DNA from: Mucilaginibacter sp. SMC90
GTDB lineage: Bacteria; Bacteroidota; Bacteroidia; Sphingobacteriales; Sphingobacteriaceae
NCBI RefSeq assembly: GCF_022811725.1
Contig: NZ_CP094527.1
Coordinates: forward strand, 2,604,001 to 2,668,000
Length of the DNA: 64,000 nt
Reading direction: 5' to 3'
Shown: positions 17,912 through 25,995 of the stretch, piece after piece
Layout of the letters: each line of letters starts with the position of its first letter
How positions within the stretch are numbered: the stretch's first letter is position 1
Made by a program: the position numbers and the translations under genes
Notes under the pieces: model-generated
Seen by the model: only the letters and a program-made list of their open reading frames with translations
What the model was told of the DNA's origin: nothing
Database searches by the model: none

Positions 17912-18418
17912 TTATGCCTCTTGCTTTTCAATACAAACAAATTTACTTTTTGTAATGGTCATCAAGATGCGGTCGTTTTTTTTGCCTGTAATTTCAAATC
18001 CAGCCTTTTCGTAAACGGTAATAGCTGAGATGTTTGCCGGGTGTACTTTTAAATAAATTTCATCCAGGTCTTTAATCAAAAAGCCGTGGCGTATCATTTG
18101 CACTGTTGCCTGGTACCCAATTCCTTTACCCCAGTAAAGTTTGTTACCGATAAACAGGTGCAGTTCGGCATCGCGATCAGTAATATCCAGTAACTGAATA
18201 TTTCCTATATATGTGTTAAGTTCTTTAACGCAAATGGCAAATCTGAGTTGGTCGGGCTTTGCAAGTTTTTCGCGTAGCCAGGCCGTTTCAATATCTGAAC
18301 TGATGTAATGGGTAGGTTTATAGTCGGTATATACCCATATAAGGGGGTCATTGCGCCATGCGTAAGATGTGGACGCATCTTCTATTACAAGGGGGCGTAT
18401 GTAAACTGAAATGGTCAT
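17912..18418 (-). CDS. GNAT N-acetyltransferase
   Basis: 168 residues from the ATG at 18418. A longer frame reaches 18538, but its extra 40 residues overlap the upstream gene and do not look like protein. The chosen start gives a 4-bp ATGA overlap with the DegT-like gene, typical of coupling. The RimJ/RimL-type pattern is seen: IRPLVIEDA, AWRNDP, acetyl-CoA loop YWGKGIGYQA, and VHPANISAITVYEKAGFEI. Such enzymes N-acetylate 4-amino sugars (PglD/WecD-like role) or protein N-termini. Directly behind an aminotransferase, acetylation of its amino-sugar product is the best guess. Confidence 0.85.
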   Translation of the reverse strand: MTISVYIRPLVIEDASTSYAWRNDPLIWVYTDYKPTHYISSDIETAWLREKLAKPDQLRFAICVKELNTYIGNIQLLDITDRDAELHLFIGNKLYWGKGIGYQATVQMIRHGFLIKDLDEIYLKVHPANISAITVYEKAGFEITGKKNDRILMTITKSKFVCIEKQEA

Positions 18419-19389
18419 AAAAAAAGTCTTAGCGTATTTAACATATTGAACATATCCTGAAGGTCGTAACGTTGGTCTATTGGTAACGGAACCAGGCACT
18501 GGGCCAGGTAATTTTCGTCGGTGTTTTTTTTGGTCCATTTAAATACGTTTGGCCAATAGGTTGCAACATATATTTTTTTCTGTATCAAGTGAACCTTGAG
18601 GTGTCTGTCATTAGTTAAAAAAGGATAAACCATCGGAACAGTATGTTCATCTGTGGCTTCAAGCTTTAGCAGGTTATATTCGGCAAGGTGCTTGTGCAAA
18701 AAATTGAAATTTCGTTGGCGTACAAATACACATTCATTATAATTAATGCTTGAAAGTAGTTTACGGGTCAGCAATGACATCGACCGGATCTCGTTATTTT
18801 CAAGATCTTTATTATTGGTCATGTAATCTGAGTATCCGGATTCAATGCCTGATTCTATACTTTTAATCAGGTGCGAAAACCGGTGTACTGAGTTATCTAC
18901 CGGTAGTTTTTTTACAAGCTTTCTTTTAATACTTAAATATGCGCCATCCGGGACACCAAAAAACTTACGGCAAGAGTAAAATGTATCAATGCCTGGAAGC
19001 GGTTCTGAAAAAAAAGCTTGCGAATTATCAATTACCAGATTTTTGATTTTACCGCTAAGCTCTAATATTTTTGCTTGTTTTATACCGAAATAGTTGGTGT
19101 ATAAAAAGCAGGCATCCGGCTCGATCTCAAAATCGATAATGGGATCTAACTGGCGGTCAACATGGTAAAACTGATATTGAGTTCCTGTTTTTGTAATTGG
19201 TTCAAGCAACACATCGCAGGTAAAATAGGGGATGTGGATTTTTTTGTATTTTTTTTGTAAAAGTATGTATTCTAACGCGTTACGCCCCGTGTTTAAGTGA
19301 ACCAGGTCGGGGTAATATTCGTTTCCTTTGGGCAGTTCCAGCTCTAAATACCCACCTATGGGTTTTACAGCGGCTTTATTTTTTTGCAT
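18415..19389 (-). CDS. Divergent DegT/DnrJ-type PLP enzyme
   Basis: 324 residues, shorter than usual (~370-400). The PLP-ring Asp is visible in VIDNSQAFF, and the candidate Schiff-base Lys in YSCRKFFGVPDGAY. The N-terminal HLNTGRNALEYIL corresponds to the phosphate-binding start of the family. Divergent members may be aminotransferases or dehydratases; the exact reaction is unknown. It is translationally coupled to the GNAT gene and 31 bp after the PhyH gene, forming a PhyH - PLP enzyme - GNAT - FemAB cassette. Confidence 0.72.
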   Translation of the reverse strand: MQKNKAAVKPIGGYLELELPKGNEYYPDLVHLNTGRNALEYILLQKKYKKIHIPYFTCDVLLEPITKTGTQYQFYHVDRQLDPIIDFEIEPDACFLYTNYFGIKQAKILELSGKIKNLVIDNSQAFFSEPLPGIDTFYSCRKFFGVPDGAYLSIKRKLVKKLPVDNSVHRFSHLIKSIESGIESGYSDYMTNNKDLENNEIRSMSLLTRKLLSSINYNECVFVRQRNFNFLHKHLAEYNLLKLEATDEHTVPMVYPFLTNDRHLKVHLIQKKIYVATYWPNVFKWTKKNTDENYLAQCLVPLPIDQRYDLQDMFNMLNTLRLFL

Positions 19390-19420
19390 GACTTGAAATT
19401 GAGAGTGAAAAATAAAGTTG

Positions 19421-20224
19421 TTATCCCTGGTCGCTTTTATACATTCTTAAATGAATGGGCTGATAATATTCATCCAGGCTTTCAGGGATACGCGCATTAT
19501 AACCCAATACCTGCCGCTGATCAGCACTAAGCTTATCAATAAAATCGTATCCTAATACCCTGGGATAGTCCATCTGTGGTTTAATAAAGGGGCGGGTGAA
19601 TCCCAGCGTTAATGCCCGTCGGGGTTTTATTGTTTTGTTCTCGCCGGCAGCGTGCCATATATTCGAGTCGAAAAGAATAATACTTCCTTTCGGAGTTACA
19701 GCCCTGTCGGCAGTTTCATAAAAATAGGATTCGTTGGGTTTGATATCCGTTTTGTGGGAGCCCGATAAAAAATAGGTAGCACCATTTTCCTCGGTAAAAT
19801 CATCGAGCGTGACTATCATTTGCACCAATAATTTGGTATCGCCCATAAAAGTGCGCACATCACGATGCATGTTACTTAAATAAGGATGTTGCTGTTGCGT
19901 GTGTATCACAGCATTAAGGCCATTCAGTATGTAGTTCCCACTCAAAAAATAAGCTATCTCATCGGCACAATACATTTTTTGGATAAACGGCAGGCTGAAA
20001 TTGTCTTTTTCAACGAGGTGATGAAGCGTACCGGCCATGTTTGCACTTATGCCATTTTTTTCCTGTATGGCTCGTCGTTTAACATAACCTTCCTTTAAGT
20101 CATCATTGATAGTTGCTACAAAATCGCTGTCTAAGGCGTTCTCAAAAATAACCCATCCGTAATCACGCATGGCAACGCGGAAATCTTCAAAATGCCTGTC
20201 TCCGTAATTAAGTTTATTTCTCAT
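19421..20224 (-). CDS. Phytanoyl-CoA-dioxygenase-like Fe(II)/2-oxoglutarate oxygenase
   Basis: 267 residues. The facial triad is visible: HRD (His and Asp in NMHRDVRTF) and the distal His in IWHAAGENK, with the 2-oxoglutarate-binding Arg in PRRALTLGF. It matches PhyH (PF05721), which hydroxylates small molecules or sugars. No membrane segment. Presence inside an EPS operon suggests oxidation of a sugar nucleotide or of a glycan substituent; the substrate is unknown. Confidence 0.85.
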   Translation of the reverse strand: MRNKLNYGDRHFEDFRVAMRDYGWVIFENALDSDFVATINDDLKEGYVKRRAIQEKNGISANMAGTLHHLVEKDNFSLPFIQKMYCADEIAYFLSGNYILNGLNAVIHTQQQHPYLSNMHRDVRTFMGDTKLLVQMIVTLDDFTEENGATYFLSGSHKTDIKPNESYFYETADRAVTPKGSIILFDSNIWHAAGENKTIKPRRALTLGFTRPFIKPQMDYPRVLGYDFIDKLSADQRQVLGYNARIPESLDEYYQPIHLRMYKSDQG

Positions 20225-20248
20225 GTTGTATTATTGGTTTTCCGGTAA

Positions 20249-21379
20249 TCAATTCAGCTCCATTATCTGCATCATTCTGGCGTTTACTTTGTGTACATCA
20301 AATTTTTCCTTCGCCAACGCCAACCCGTTAAGGCCGAAACGGCTGATAGCCTGGTTATTGGTTATGAAGTATTCCATTTTATCCACAAGCTCGGCTGCGT
20401 TTTTTACGGGTATCAAAAATCCATTGGCATTAGGCGTTGTTTCAACAGTTTCCCGGCAGCCGATAGAATCGCAGGTGATAATTGCGCGGCCCATGGCCAT
20501 GGCTTCAAGTAAACACCGTGGAATTCCCTCCCTGTAATATGAAGGTAATACAACAACCGATGAACCACTGATATATGGCCTTACATCGTCAACGGCCCCC
20601 AGGTAATTGATCACACTCCTGTGCTTTATTTCCGAAAATAAGTCGGGATGAATGGCGTCAACATTATCATCGTAAGATCCTATGAGCTTAAAAGTTACCT
20701 GCGGGTGTTTTAAGAACACAATTTGCGCAGCTTCAAAATACTCGCGGATCCCCTTGGCGTTGATAAGCCTCGATACCATAATAAAGCTTACATTATCAAT
20801 ATCAGGCAGGGTTGGCGTATAATGGCTTAAATCAACTCCCGAACCGTTAACAACTGCTGTTTTATGTTTTGCAGATATTATTTTAGAATCAAGGAGTGTT
20901 TGAACATCATCTTTATTTTGAAATATAACAGATAACCCCGATTTGTTTCGGAGGCTGAACTTAAGGAGCATACGGGTAATTTTACTTGTTAAAGATGTAT
21001 TACCTGTTACAAAGTTGTAACCAAGCCCCGAGAGCATAGGGGTTATCGTTTTTACGCCGTTTAACTTGGCCGCAATTGTTCCGTATATTACCGGTTTGAG
21101 TGTGTAAGGAAAAAAAACATCGGGCTTTAACTGCTTAATGAGCCTGTACAATGATAAAGCATATTTCAGATCAGATAAAACAGAAACGTTACTGCCATTT
21201 AGATCGTTTTCAAATACAACAATGTTTAACAACGCAAGTTTTGCACGCTGCTCGGGCGGTATTGCCGGGGTAAAAACATACACTGTATGTTCTTTCCGCA
21301 TCAGTTCAACTAATTTGCCCCTGAAATCAATAAGCGATTTTGCCGAATCGCAGGCAATCAGCACTTTCTTGCTTGTCAT
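20249..21379 (-). CDS. Glycosyltransferase family 4
   Basis: 376 residues, GT-B fold. The N-terminal acceptor domain includes LIDFRGKLVELM and SGLGYNFVTG. The C-terminal domain carries FIMVSRLINAKGIREYFEAA and the EX7E nucleotide-sugar site REGIPRCLLEAMAMG. It resembles PglA/WbpU-like transferases that add the second sugar to a lipid-linked HexNAc (inference). Cytoplasmic or membrane-associated. Confidence 0.92.
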   Translation of the reverse strand: MTSKKVLIACDSAKSLIDFRGKLVELMRKEHTVYVFTPAIPPEQRAKLALLNIVVFENDLNGSNVSVLSDLKYALSLYRLIKQLKPDVFFPYTLKPVIYGTIAAKLNGVKTITPMLSGLGYNFVTGNTSLTSKITRMLLKFSLRNKSGLSVIFQNKDDVQTLLDSKIISAKHKTAVVNGSGVDLSHYTPTLPDIDNVSFIMVSRLINAKGIREYFEAAQIVFLKHPQVTFKLIGSYDDNVDAIHPDLFSEIKHRSVINYLGAVDDVRPYISGSSVVVLPSYYREGIPRCLLEAMAMGRAIITCDSIGCRETVETTPNANGFLIPVKNAAELVDKMEYFITNNQAISRFGLNGLALAKEKFDVHKVNARMMQIMELN

Positions 21380-21470
21380 AACGGTATAATAAGCAATGGG
21401 TTAGTAAGTGAATAAGGATTTTAACTGGAAGTATCAATGCCCCAAAGTAATGCGCAGGTATATAGGGGTA

Positions 21471-22556
21471 TTAGTGAACAAGAACAGGCTCAGGTGCGGT
21501 TGGCGCAACGTTAAAGTACATTTTGTACCATTCAATAAATCGCTCAACACCCGTAGGAACAGAAACCTGAGGTTGGTAGCCCAGCATCTCATCTAAATTT
21601 GAAACATCGGCGCAGGTTTCTGCAACGTCACCATCCTGCATTGGCATTAATGTTTTAATAGCCGTTTTATTTACCTGTTTCTCAATTTCGGTAACAAAAT
21701 CAAGCAGGTTTACAGGAGCGCCCCTGCCAATGTTAAATAGCCTGAATGGTGCAGATGAAGTAGCCGGGTCAGGATTTTTGGAGTTCCACAGATAGTTGCG
21801 TTCTGCCGGTTTGTCAATAGTATGGGTAATGCCGTTAACAATATCGTCCACGTAGGTAAAATCGCGCAGCATATTACCATTGTTGAATACCTGGATAGGT
21901 TTACCTTCCAAAATTGCTTTTGTAAAAATAAATAAAGCCATATCGGGGCGGCCCCAAGGTCCATAAACGGTAAAAAAGCGTAAGCCAGTAGTGCGCAGGT
22001 TAAATAAATGGCTGTAGGTATGGGCCATCATTTCGTTAGCTTTTTTTGATGCTGCGTATAACGAAACCGGATGATCGGCAATTTCGTGTTCGCTAAATGG
22101 CATTTTTTTATTTAAGCCATAAACGCTTGATGAGCTTGCATAAACAAGGTGATCGATGCTAAAATGCCTGCAGCACTCCAGTATGTTCAAAAAGCCTTTG
22201 ATGTTTGAGTCGATATAAACCTCTGGGTGGGTGAGGCTATAGCGTACACCGGCCTGGGCAGCCAGGTTGCAAACAGCATCAAACTTATGCTCCTTAAATT
22301 GTTGTTCGAGGTTTTCTTTATCTGTTATATCCAGTTTTATAAATGTATAATTTGGATAACTGGTGCTGACAACCGGTTTGTTGTAATCAATTTCTGATAT
22401 TTCGATACCGGTGTTCTGTAACCTGGCATATTTTAGCCTTACATCATAATAATCATTGATGTTATCGATACCTACAACGGTGTCGCCTCGTTTTAATAAT
22501 TTTTGGGCTAAATGATAGCCGATAAACCCCGCTGTGCCGGTGATTAAAATTTTCAT
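21471..22556 (-). CDS. NAD-dependent epimerase, UDP-glucuronate 4-epimerase type
   Basis: 361 residues, extended SDR. The NAD motif is TGTAGFIGYHLAQ, followed by GIDNINDYYDVRLKYARL, a signature of the UDP-GlcA/GalA epimerase (CapI/LpsL/GAE) group. The catalytic Ser lies in YASSSSVYG and the YxxxK motif in SLYAASKKANE. It would give UDP-galacturonate from UDP-glucuronate. No separate UDP-glucose dehydrogenase is in the window, so UDP-GlcA would have to come from elsewhere. Confidence 0.93.
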   Translation of the reverse strand: MKILITGTAGFIGYHLAQKLLKRGDTVVGIDNINDYYDVRLKYARLQNTGIEISEIDYNKPVVSTSYPNYTFIKLDITDKENLEQQFKEHKFDAVCNLAAQAGVRYSLTHPEVYIDSNIKGFLNILECCRHFSIDHLVYASSSSVYGLNKKMPFSEHEIADHPVSLYAASKKANEMMAHTYSHLFNLRTTGLRFFTVYGPWGRPDMALFIFTKAILEGKPIQVFNNGNMLRDFTYVDDIVNGITHTIDKPAERNYLWNSKNPDPATSSAPFRLFNIGRGAPVNLLDFVTEIEKQVNKTAIKTLMPMQDGDVAETCADVSNLDEMLGYQPQVSVPTGVERFIEWYKMYFNVAPTAPEPVLVH

Positions 22557-22767
22557 AAATGAGTGAAATTAGGTTTAAATGAAGCCTTTGAGAAGGCGTT
22601 TGATTAACTGGTTAATTGGTGGCGCGAACGCCTAAGCAGGTTTAAGGTAGATGCCTGCATGAAAAAGAATCAGAATAAAAACTGAAAAAGGATAGGTAGA
22701 TGTATTAAGATTTATCTGAGTAAGATTATACCAAATTGCGAGAGTTTGAGCGTGATCAGATAAATTT

Positions 22768-23202
22768 TTACTTCATGGTATAAGTGTATTTTCTGCCGTT
22801 AGTTAGTGGATCACTATTATCTGACGTTGAGAAATACAGTGTGTTGCCCCAATGGCTAAATTGCCCAAGCCCAAAAGCGCGAATGTCATGGTGAATAGAG
22901 TGGGCCGGCCCCAGTTCAACACCGTTTTCAAATAGCCTGAGTTTTGATACTGTCGGCGAAGTATTTGAATCCCCGATTTCAGTCAAATCGTAACCAATTT
23001 TGTAACAGAAACCGCTATCGGTTCTCAATCCTATCAAATTTATTGATTTGATAGCCTCATCTTGTGGCGCAACATTGGTATTGTTGTTTACAATGGGGGT
23101 TGGCTGCTCGGCTTTTTTACAGCTGCTAAATACAGACACCATGGCTGCAGTTGTTAGTATAGGCAACACAACATTTCGGATGGATTTGATAATTGTTTTC
23201 AT
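22768..23202 (-). CDS. Small lipoprotein: stand-alone copy of the pectate-lyase N-terminal domain
   Basis: 144 residues. A signal peptide ends in VFSSC-KK (lipoprotein). The mature part aligns with residues ~58-148 of the PL1 lyase lipoprotein at 48136-49560, about 55 identical positions of roughly 88 by eye. Shared blocks are ENGV-LGPAHS, DIR, FSHW-N and LYFSTSDNS-PLTNGRKYTYT. No catalytic domain follows. Function unknown; a glycan-binding or EPS-associated surface role is inferred from being paired once with a lyase and once with an EPS operon. It sits between a GT4 gene and the epimerase. Confidence 0.7.
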   Translation of the reverse strand: MKTIIKSIRNVVLPILTTAAMVSVFSSCKKAEQPTPIVNNNTNVAPQDEAIKSINLIGLRTDSGFCYKIGYDLTEIGDSNTSPTVSKLRLFENGVELGPAHSIHHDIRAFGLGQFSHWGNTLYFSTSDNSDPLTNGRKYTYTMK

Positions 23203-23260
23203 AAAATTTTATTTTAGTTAGTTAAAGTTGTTGCGCTACTATGTATAAGTTGGGGGCAGT

Positions 23261-24334
23261 TTATACCAGAGCATTCAGTATCGATTTGATGAATATTTCG
23301 GGGGTACGGTCTTGTACATATTGCATTACGAGGTCTTTATGATTTCTTTTTGTACTGAGGGCAAGGTTTATGGCTGTTGTTAAAGAGTTTATATTATCGG
23401 CTTCGGCAAGGTAAATTCCGGGGATCTCATCAATCCCTCCTGCACAATTGGTACTGATCACAATCGGGTTCAGAATCATCATTTGTAGTAATACGTTCGG
23501 GAACCCTTCTTTTATTGATGATACAACACATGCTTTTGCGTGTTTAAAATAAGGCATCGGGTTAGCAGTCCAACCTTTTAATATCACCCTGTCTGTCAAT
23601 TTTAATTCGGTAATCAATTTTTCAAGCGAAGCTTGCTCCGGGCCTTCGCCCAAAATGAATAAGTGAAGATTGGGGCGTTCGGCTTTAATTTCATTGAATG
23701 CAGTAATTAGTATATCGAAGCCTTTTTCGGGTATTAAGCGTCCGGCTGCACAAATAAATTCAGTATTTATATCTGCTGCAGGCAAAGCTGCTTTGCCTTT
23801 TATTAGGTTTTCTTCAATATCAATCGGGTTTTTCTGAATGATAACTTTTTGCTTATCAATGTACGGCAGGTGTTGTAGAAAGGAATCACGCATACTGCCG
23901 GTTTGGCAAACAACAAGGTTTACGCCTGGGTAACCAAACAGGTATGCCACCTTATAACTCCATCTCTTTAATCCTTTATACCTTGTTAAAACAGATGAGC
24001 ATTCCCTTACAATAAGTTTTGATTTTAAATATCCTATCCGCTTTAAAAAACCGAGATAAGCATTTAAATAAGGGTGGGTGCTGAAAATGATATAATCTGC
24101 GCGATAAGGCCTTAAGTTTTTTATTAATCTTAAAAAACCGCTTAGTACGCTTCCGGTACTTACATATTCAGCCTGCAGATCGCCCGGTACATTTAAGCCG
24201 CCATTATCAACTTTTTTTAAAAAAAGCAGGTTGGCGTTACTTGCGCGGGCAGCTTGCAATAGTATATTTTCGGCCCCGTTTGCCTGATCGGTAATCGAAA
24301 CAAAAAGTAAGTTCGGTTTTGTATCTTGCTGCAT
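23261..24334 (-). CDS. Glycosyltransferase family 4 with altered EX7E
   Basis: 357 residues, GT-B fold, with CAAGRLIPEKGFDILITAF and LFILGEGPEQASLEKLI typical of GT4. The EX7E site reads KEGFPNVLLQMM, so the second Glu is Gln; other GT4 genes in this window keep Glu. The change is conservative and activity may persist. It abuts the GINT1-like gene without a gap (24334/24335), so the two are co-translated. Confidence 0.88.
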   Translation of the reverse strand: MQQDTKPNLLFVSITDQANGAENILLQAARASNANLLFLKKVDNGGLNVPGDLQAEYVSTGSVLSGFLRLIKNLRPYRADYIIFSTHPYLNAYLGFLKRIGYLKSKLIVRECSSVLTRYKGLKRWSYKVAYLFGYPGVNLVVCQTGSMRDSFLQHLPYIDKQKVIIQKNPIDIEENLIKGKAALPAADINTEFICAAGRLIPEKGFDILITAFNEIKAERPNLHLFILGEGPEQASLEKLITELKLTDRVILKGWTANPMPYFKHAKACVVSSIKEGFPNVLLQMMILNPIVISTNCAGGIDEIPGIYLAEADNINSLTTAINLALSTKRNHKDLVMQYVQDRTPEIFIKSILNALV

Positions 24335-25252
24335 TTAATTAGGCTTGTTAAGGTTTTTTAGCTTCCTGAATACTTTTTTAAAAGGCCCCATGGCACTAAA
24401 TACTTTGCGCTTCCCATCCAAAACCAATAAACCGTTATCGAAGTTTATGGTGTGCAGGCCTTCGTTATAAGGTGCCTGCGGAAGTAATTCAAAAGCAGTA
24501 TGGTATTGAAAATCTGTTTCGGTTATTGTGGTTATTTCATTGATCATTACCGAGCCGCCGTAGCACTTTTTAGGGTTTTGGCTTGGCATATAAAGCTTTT
24601 GCCCAACTATGAATAACCGGCCTGCCGACCGGCTTACGTTTGATGCTACCCTTATAGGGTTTTGTTTATGTGCCTTGAATGGCGAGTCAAGTTTATCGGC
24701 ATAAAATAAGTACAGTACGCCTTGTTGACCTGATACACTTGTAAAAAGCCAGTATTTGTTGTTGTACTGTATGATTGAACTATCAACAAATGACTGACCT
24801 TCTAACAGTACCCTGATCTTTTCAAATTTATATGGGTTTTTCATATCTATTTGATAAAGTGCGACTTGTTTGGCTGATGCAGTTTCCGGGATGCAATACA
24901 ACTGGTCGCTATCAGTGAACATGTAAGGATAGGAGAGGTGGATATCATCTTTCATGATGCCGTTTACTTTTTTTTTGTTTTTAAAATGCAAGTTATCTGT
25001 CATCATGATTTCTCCTTTGCCTTTCCAAAAATTAAGCTCTTCATAATAAAGATGTACACGACCATTGATATTGGCGGTAAACGGGTCGGCAGCGTAATCT
25101 GCTTTGTCTTCTGATAACCAGTTGATTTTCCCGTTAAGGCGTTTGGTAAGGATAAGGTTTTCCGGAGATTGCGATATGTAACCTATATTCCATTTATCGT
25201 AACAGAATAGTTTATTAACAATTGAATTAATTGCAGAGAGAAGATGCTTCAT
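24335..25252 (-). CDS. GINT1-N-like beta-propeller protein (glucosyl-hydrolase-32-like fold)
   Basis: 305 residues, no clear signal peptide. The pattern WNIGYISQSP, INWLSEDKADYAADPFTANINGRVHLYYEE, DDIHLSYPYMF and KYWLFTSVSG matches the five-bladed propeller domain found at the N-terminus of plant glucosamine inositolphosphorylceramide transferase 1 and in bacterial polysaccharide loci. ADPF and the Glu after YY recall GH32/43 active-site positions. The biochemical role in bacteria is not settled. It overlaps the FemAB-like gene by 4 bp. Confidence 0.72.
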   Translation of the reverse strand: MKHLLSAINSIVNKLFCYDKWNIGYISQSPENLILTKRLNGKINWLSEDKADYAADPFTANINGRVHLYYEELNFWKGKGEIMMTDNLHFKNKKKVNGIMKDDIHLSYPYMFTDSDQLYCIPETASAKQVALYQIDMKNPYKFEKIRVLLEGQSFVDSSIIQYNNKYWLFTSVSGQQGVLYLFYADKLDSPFKAHKQNPIRVASNVSRSAGRLFIVGQKLYMPSQNPKKCYGGSVMINEITTITETDFQYHTAFELLPQAPYNEGLHTINFDNGLLVLDGKRKVFSAMGPFKKVFRKLKNLNKPN

Positions 25253-25980
25253 AGTCGGAATACTTTTTTGAGAAATGACAGCAATGTTAGCGATATCGGT
25301 ATATAGTCGGTTTCCTGCAGCAAGCTGCCTCCAAAGCTATCTTTGAACTTGTTTATTTTTAAAAGCTCAGTATCTGAAGTGTTGTAAGCATAGCCCCCCA
25401 GATCATAAACTTTGAAGCCCAGTTGTTTAAAAAAACAGATATCTTCAAAATGCAGCAAACGGTTTGCCCTGCCTGTAACAGCTCTTAACTGGCTATCATT
25501 TTCATTTCTGAACAAGGATGCCGAATGTAAAAGCCTTACCCTTTGCGACGTATTATCCCTGATATAAGCATGCATAACAACGTCCTGGTTCTGATATATT
25601 GCTTTGGTGATAAACAGGTGCGGCTTGTATTTATAAAATTCTTTATTAAGTTTTTTAAGGCCTTTAGTAATTGCAAATGCGTTGTAAAAGTCAATGAATG
25701 GTTTAATACCGGTGCCCATTACAGTTGATACCCCATCTTTAATTGCCCTGCGTATTTCATATGATGTGTTTTTATCAAAATTGGCTTCAATGGCAGGTAC
25801 CGGTGCTTCAATATCAATTACTTTGGTGAAAAAATCTTCTTTGCGGTATCCAGGAACTGCTTCGCTGCTTTTGCTCTGTTTATAATATTTTAAGAGGCAG
25901 CCCCATAAATTAGGTTTAGCGGCAAACCACACAACCGAATAAGGTAATATGCGCATGGCCCTGTTGTTAATCTGGATCAT
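25249..25980 (-). CDS. FemAB/GNAT-like acyltransferase, second
   Basis: 243 residues, shorter than the copy at 16860. The GNAT-like C-terminal half shows KLGFKVYDLGGYAYN followed by LLKINKFKDSFGG, the acceptor turn of FemABX-like proteins. YEIRRAIKDGVS near residue 90 corresponds to the R-R segment seen in other members. It is translationally coupled to the GINT1-like gene, so both probably act on one decoration step. Acceptor unknown. Confidence 0.75.
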   Translation of the reverse strand: MIQINNRAMRILPYSVVWFAAKPNLWGCLLKYYKQSKSSEAVPGYRKEDFFTKVIDIEAPVPAIEANFDKNTSYEIRRAIKDGVSTVMGTGIKPFIDFYNAFAITKGLKKLNKEFYKYKPHLFITKAIYQNQDVVMHAYIRDNTSQRVRLLHSASLFRNENDSQLRAVTGRANRLLHFEDICFFKQLGFKVYDLGGYAYNTSDTELLKINKFKDSFGGSLLQETDYIPISLTLLSFLKKVFRL

Positions 25981-25995
25981 AAGATTTAAAATGTT

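Noticed and set aside
18419..18538. 40-residue N-terminal extension of the GNAT gene
   Set aside because: It overlaps the DegT-like gene and does not resemble GNAT; the ATG at 18418 gives the usual coupling overlap.
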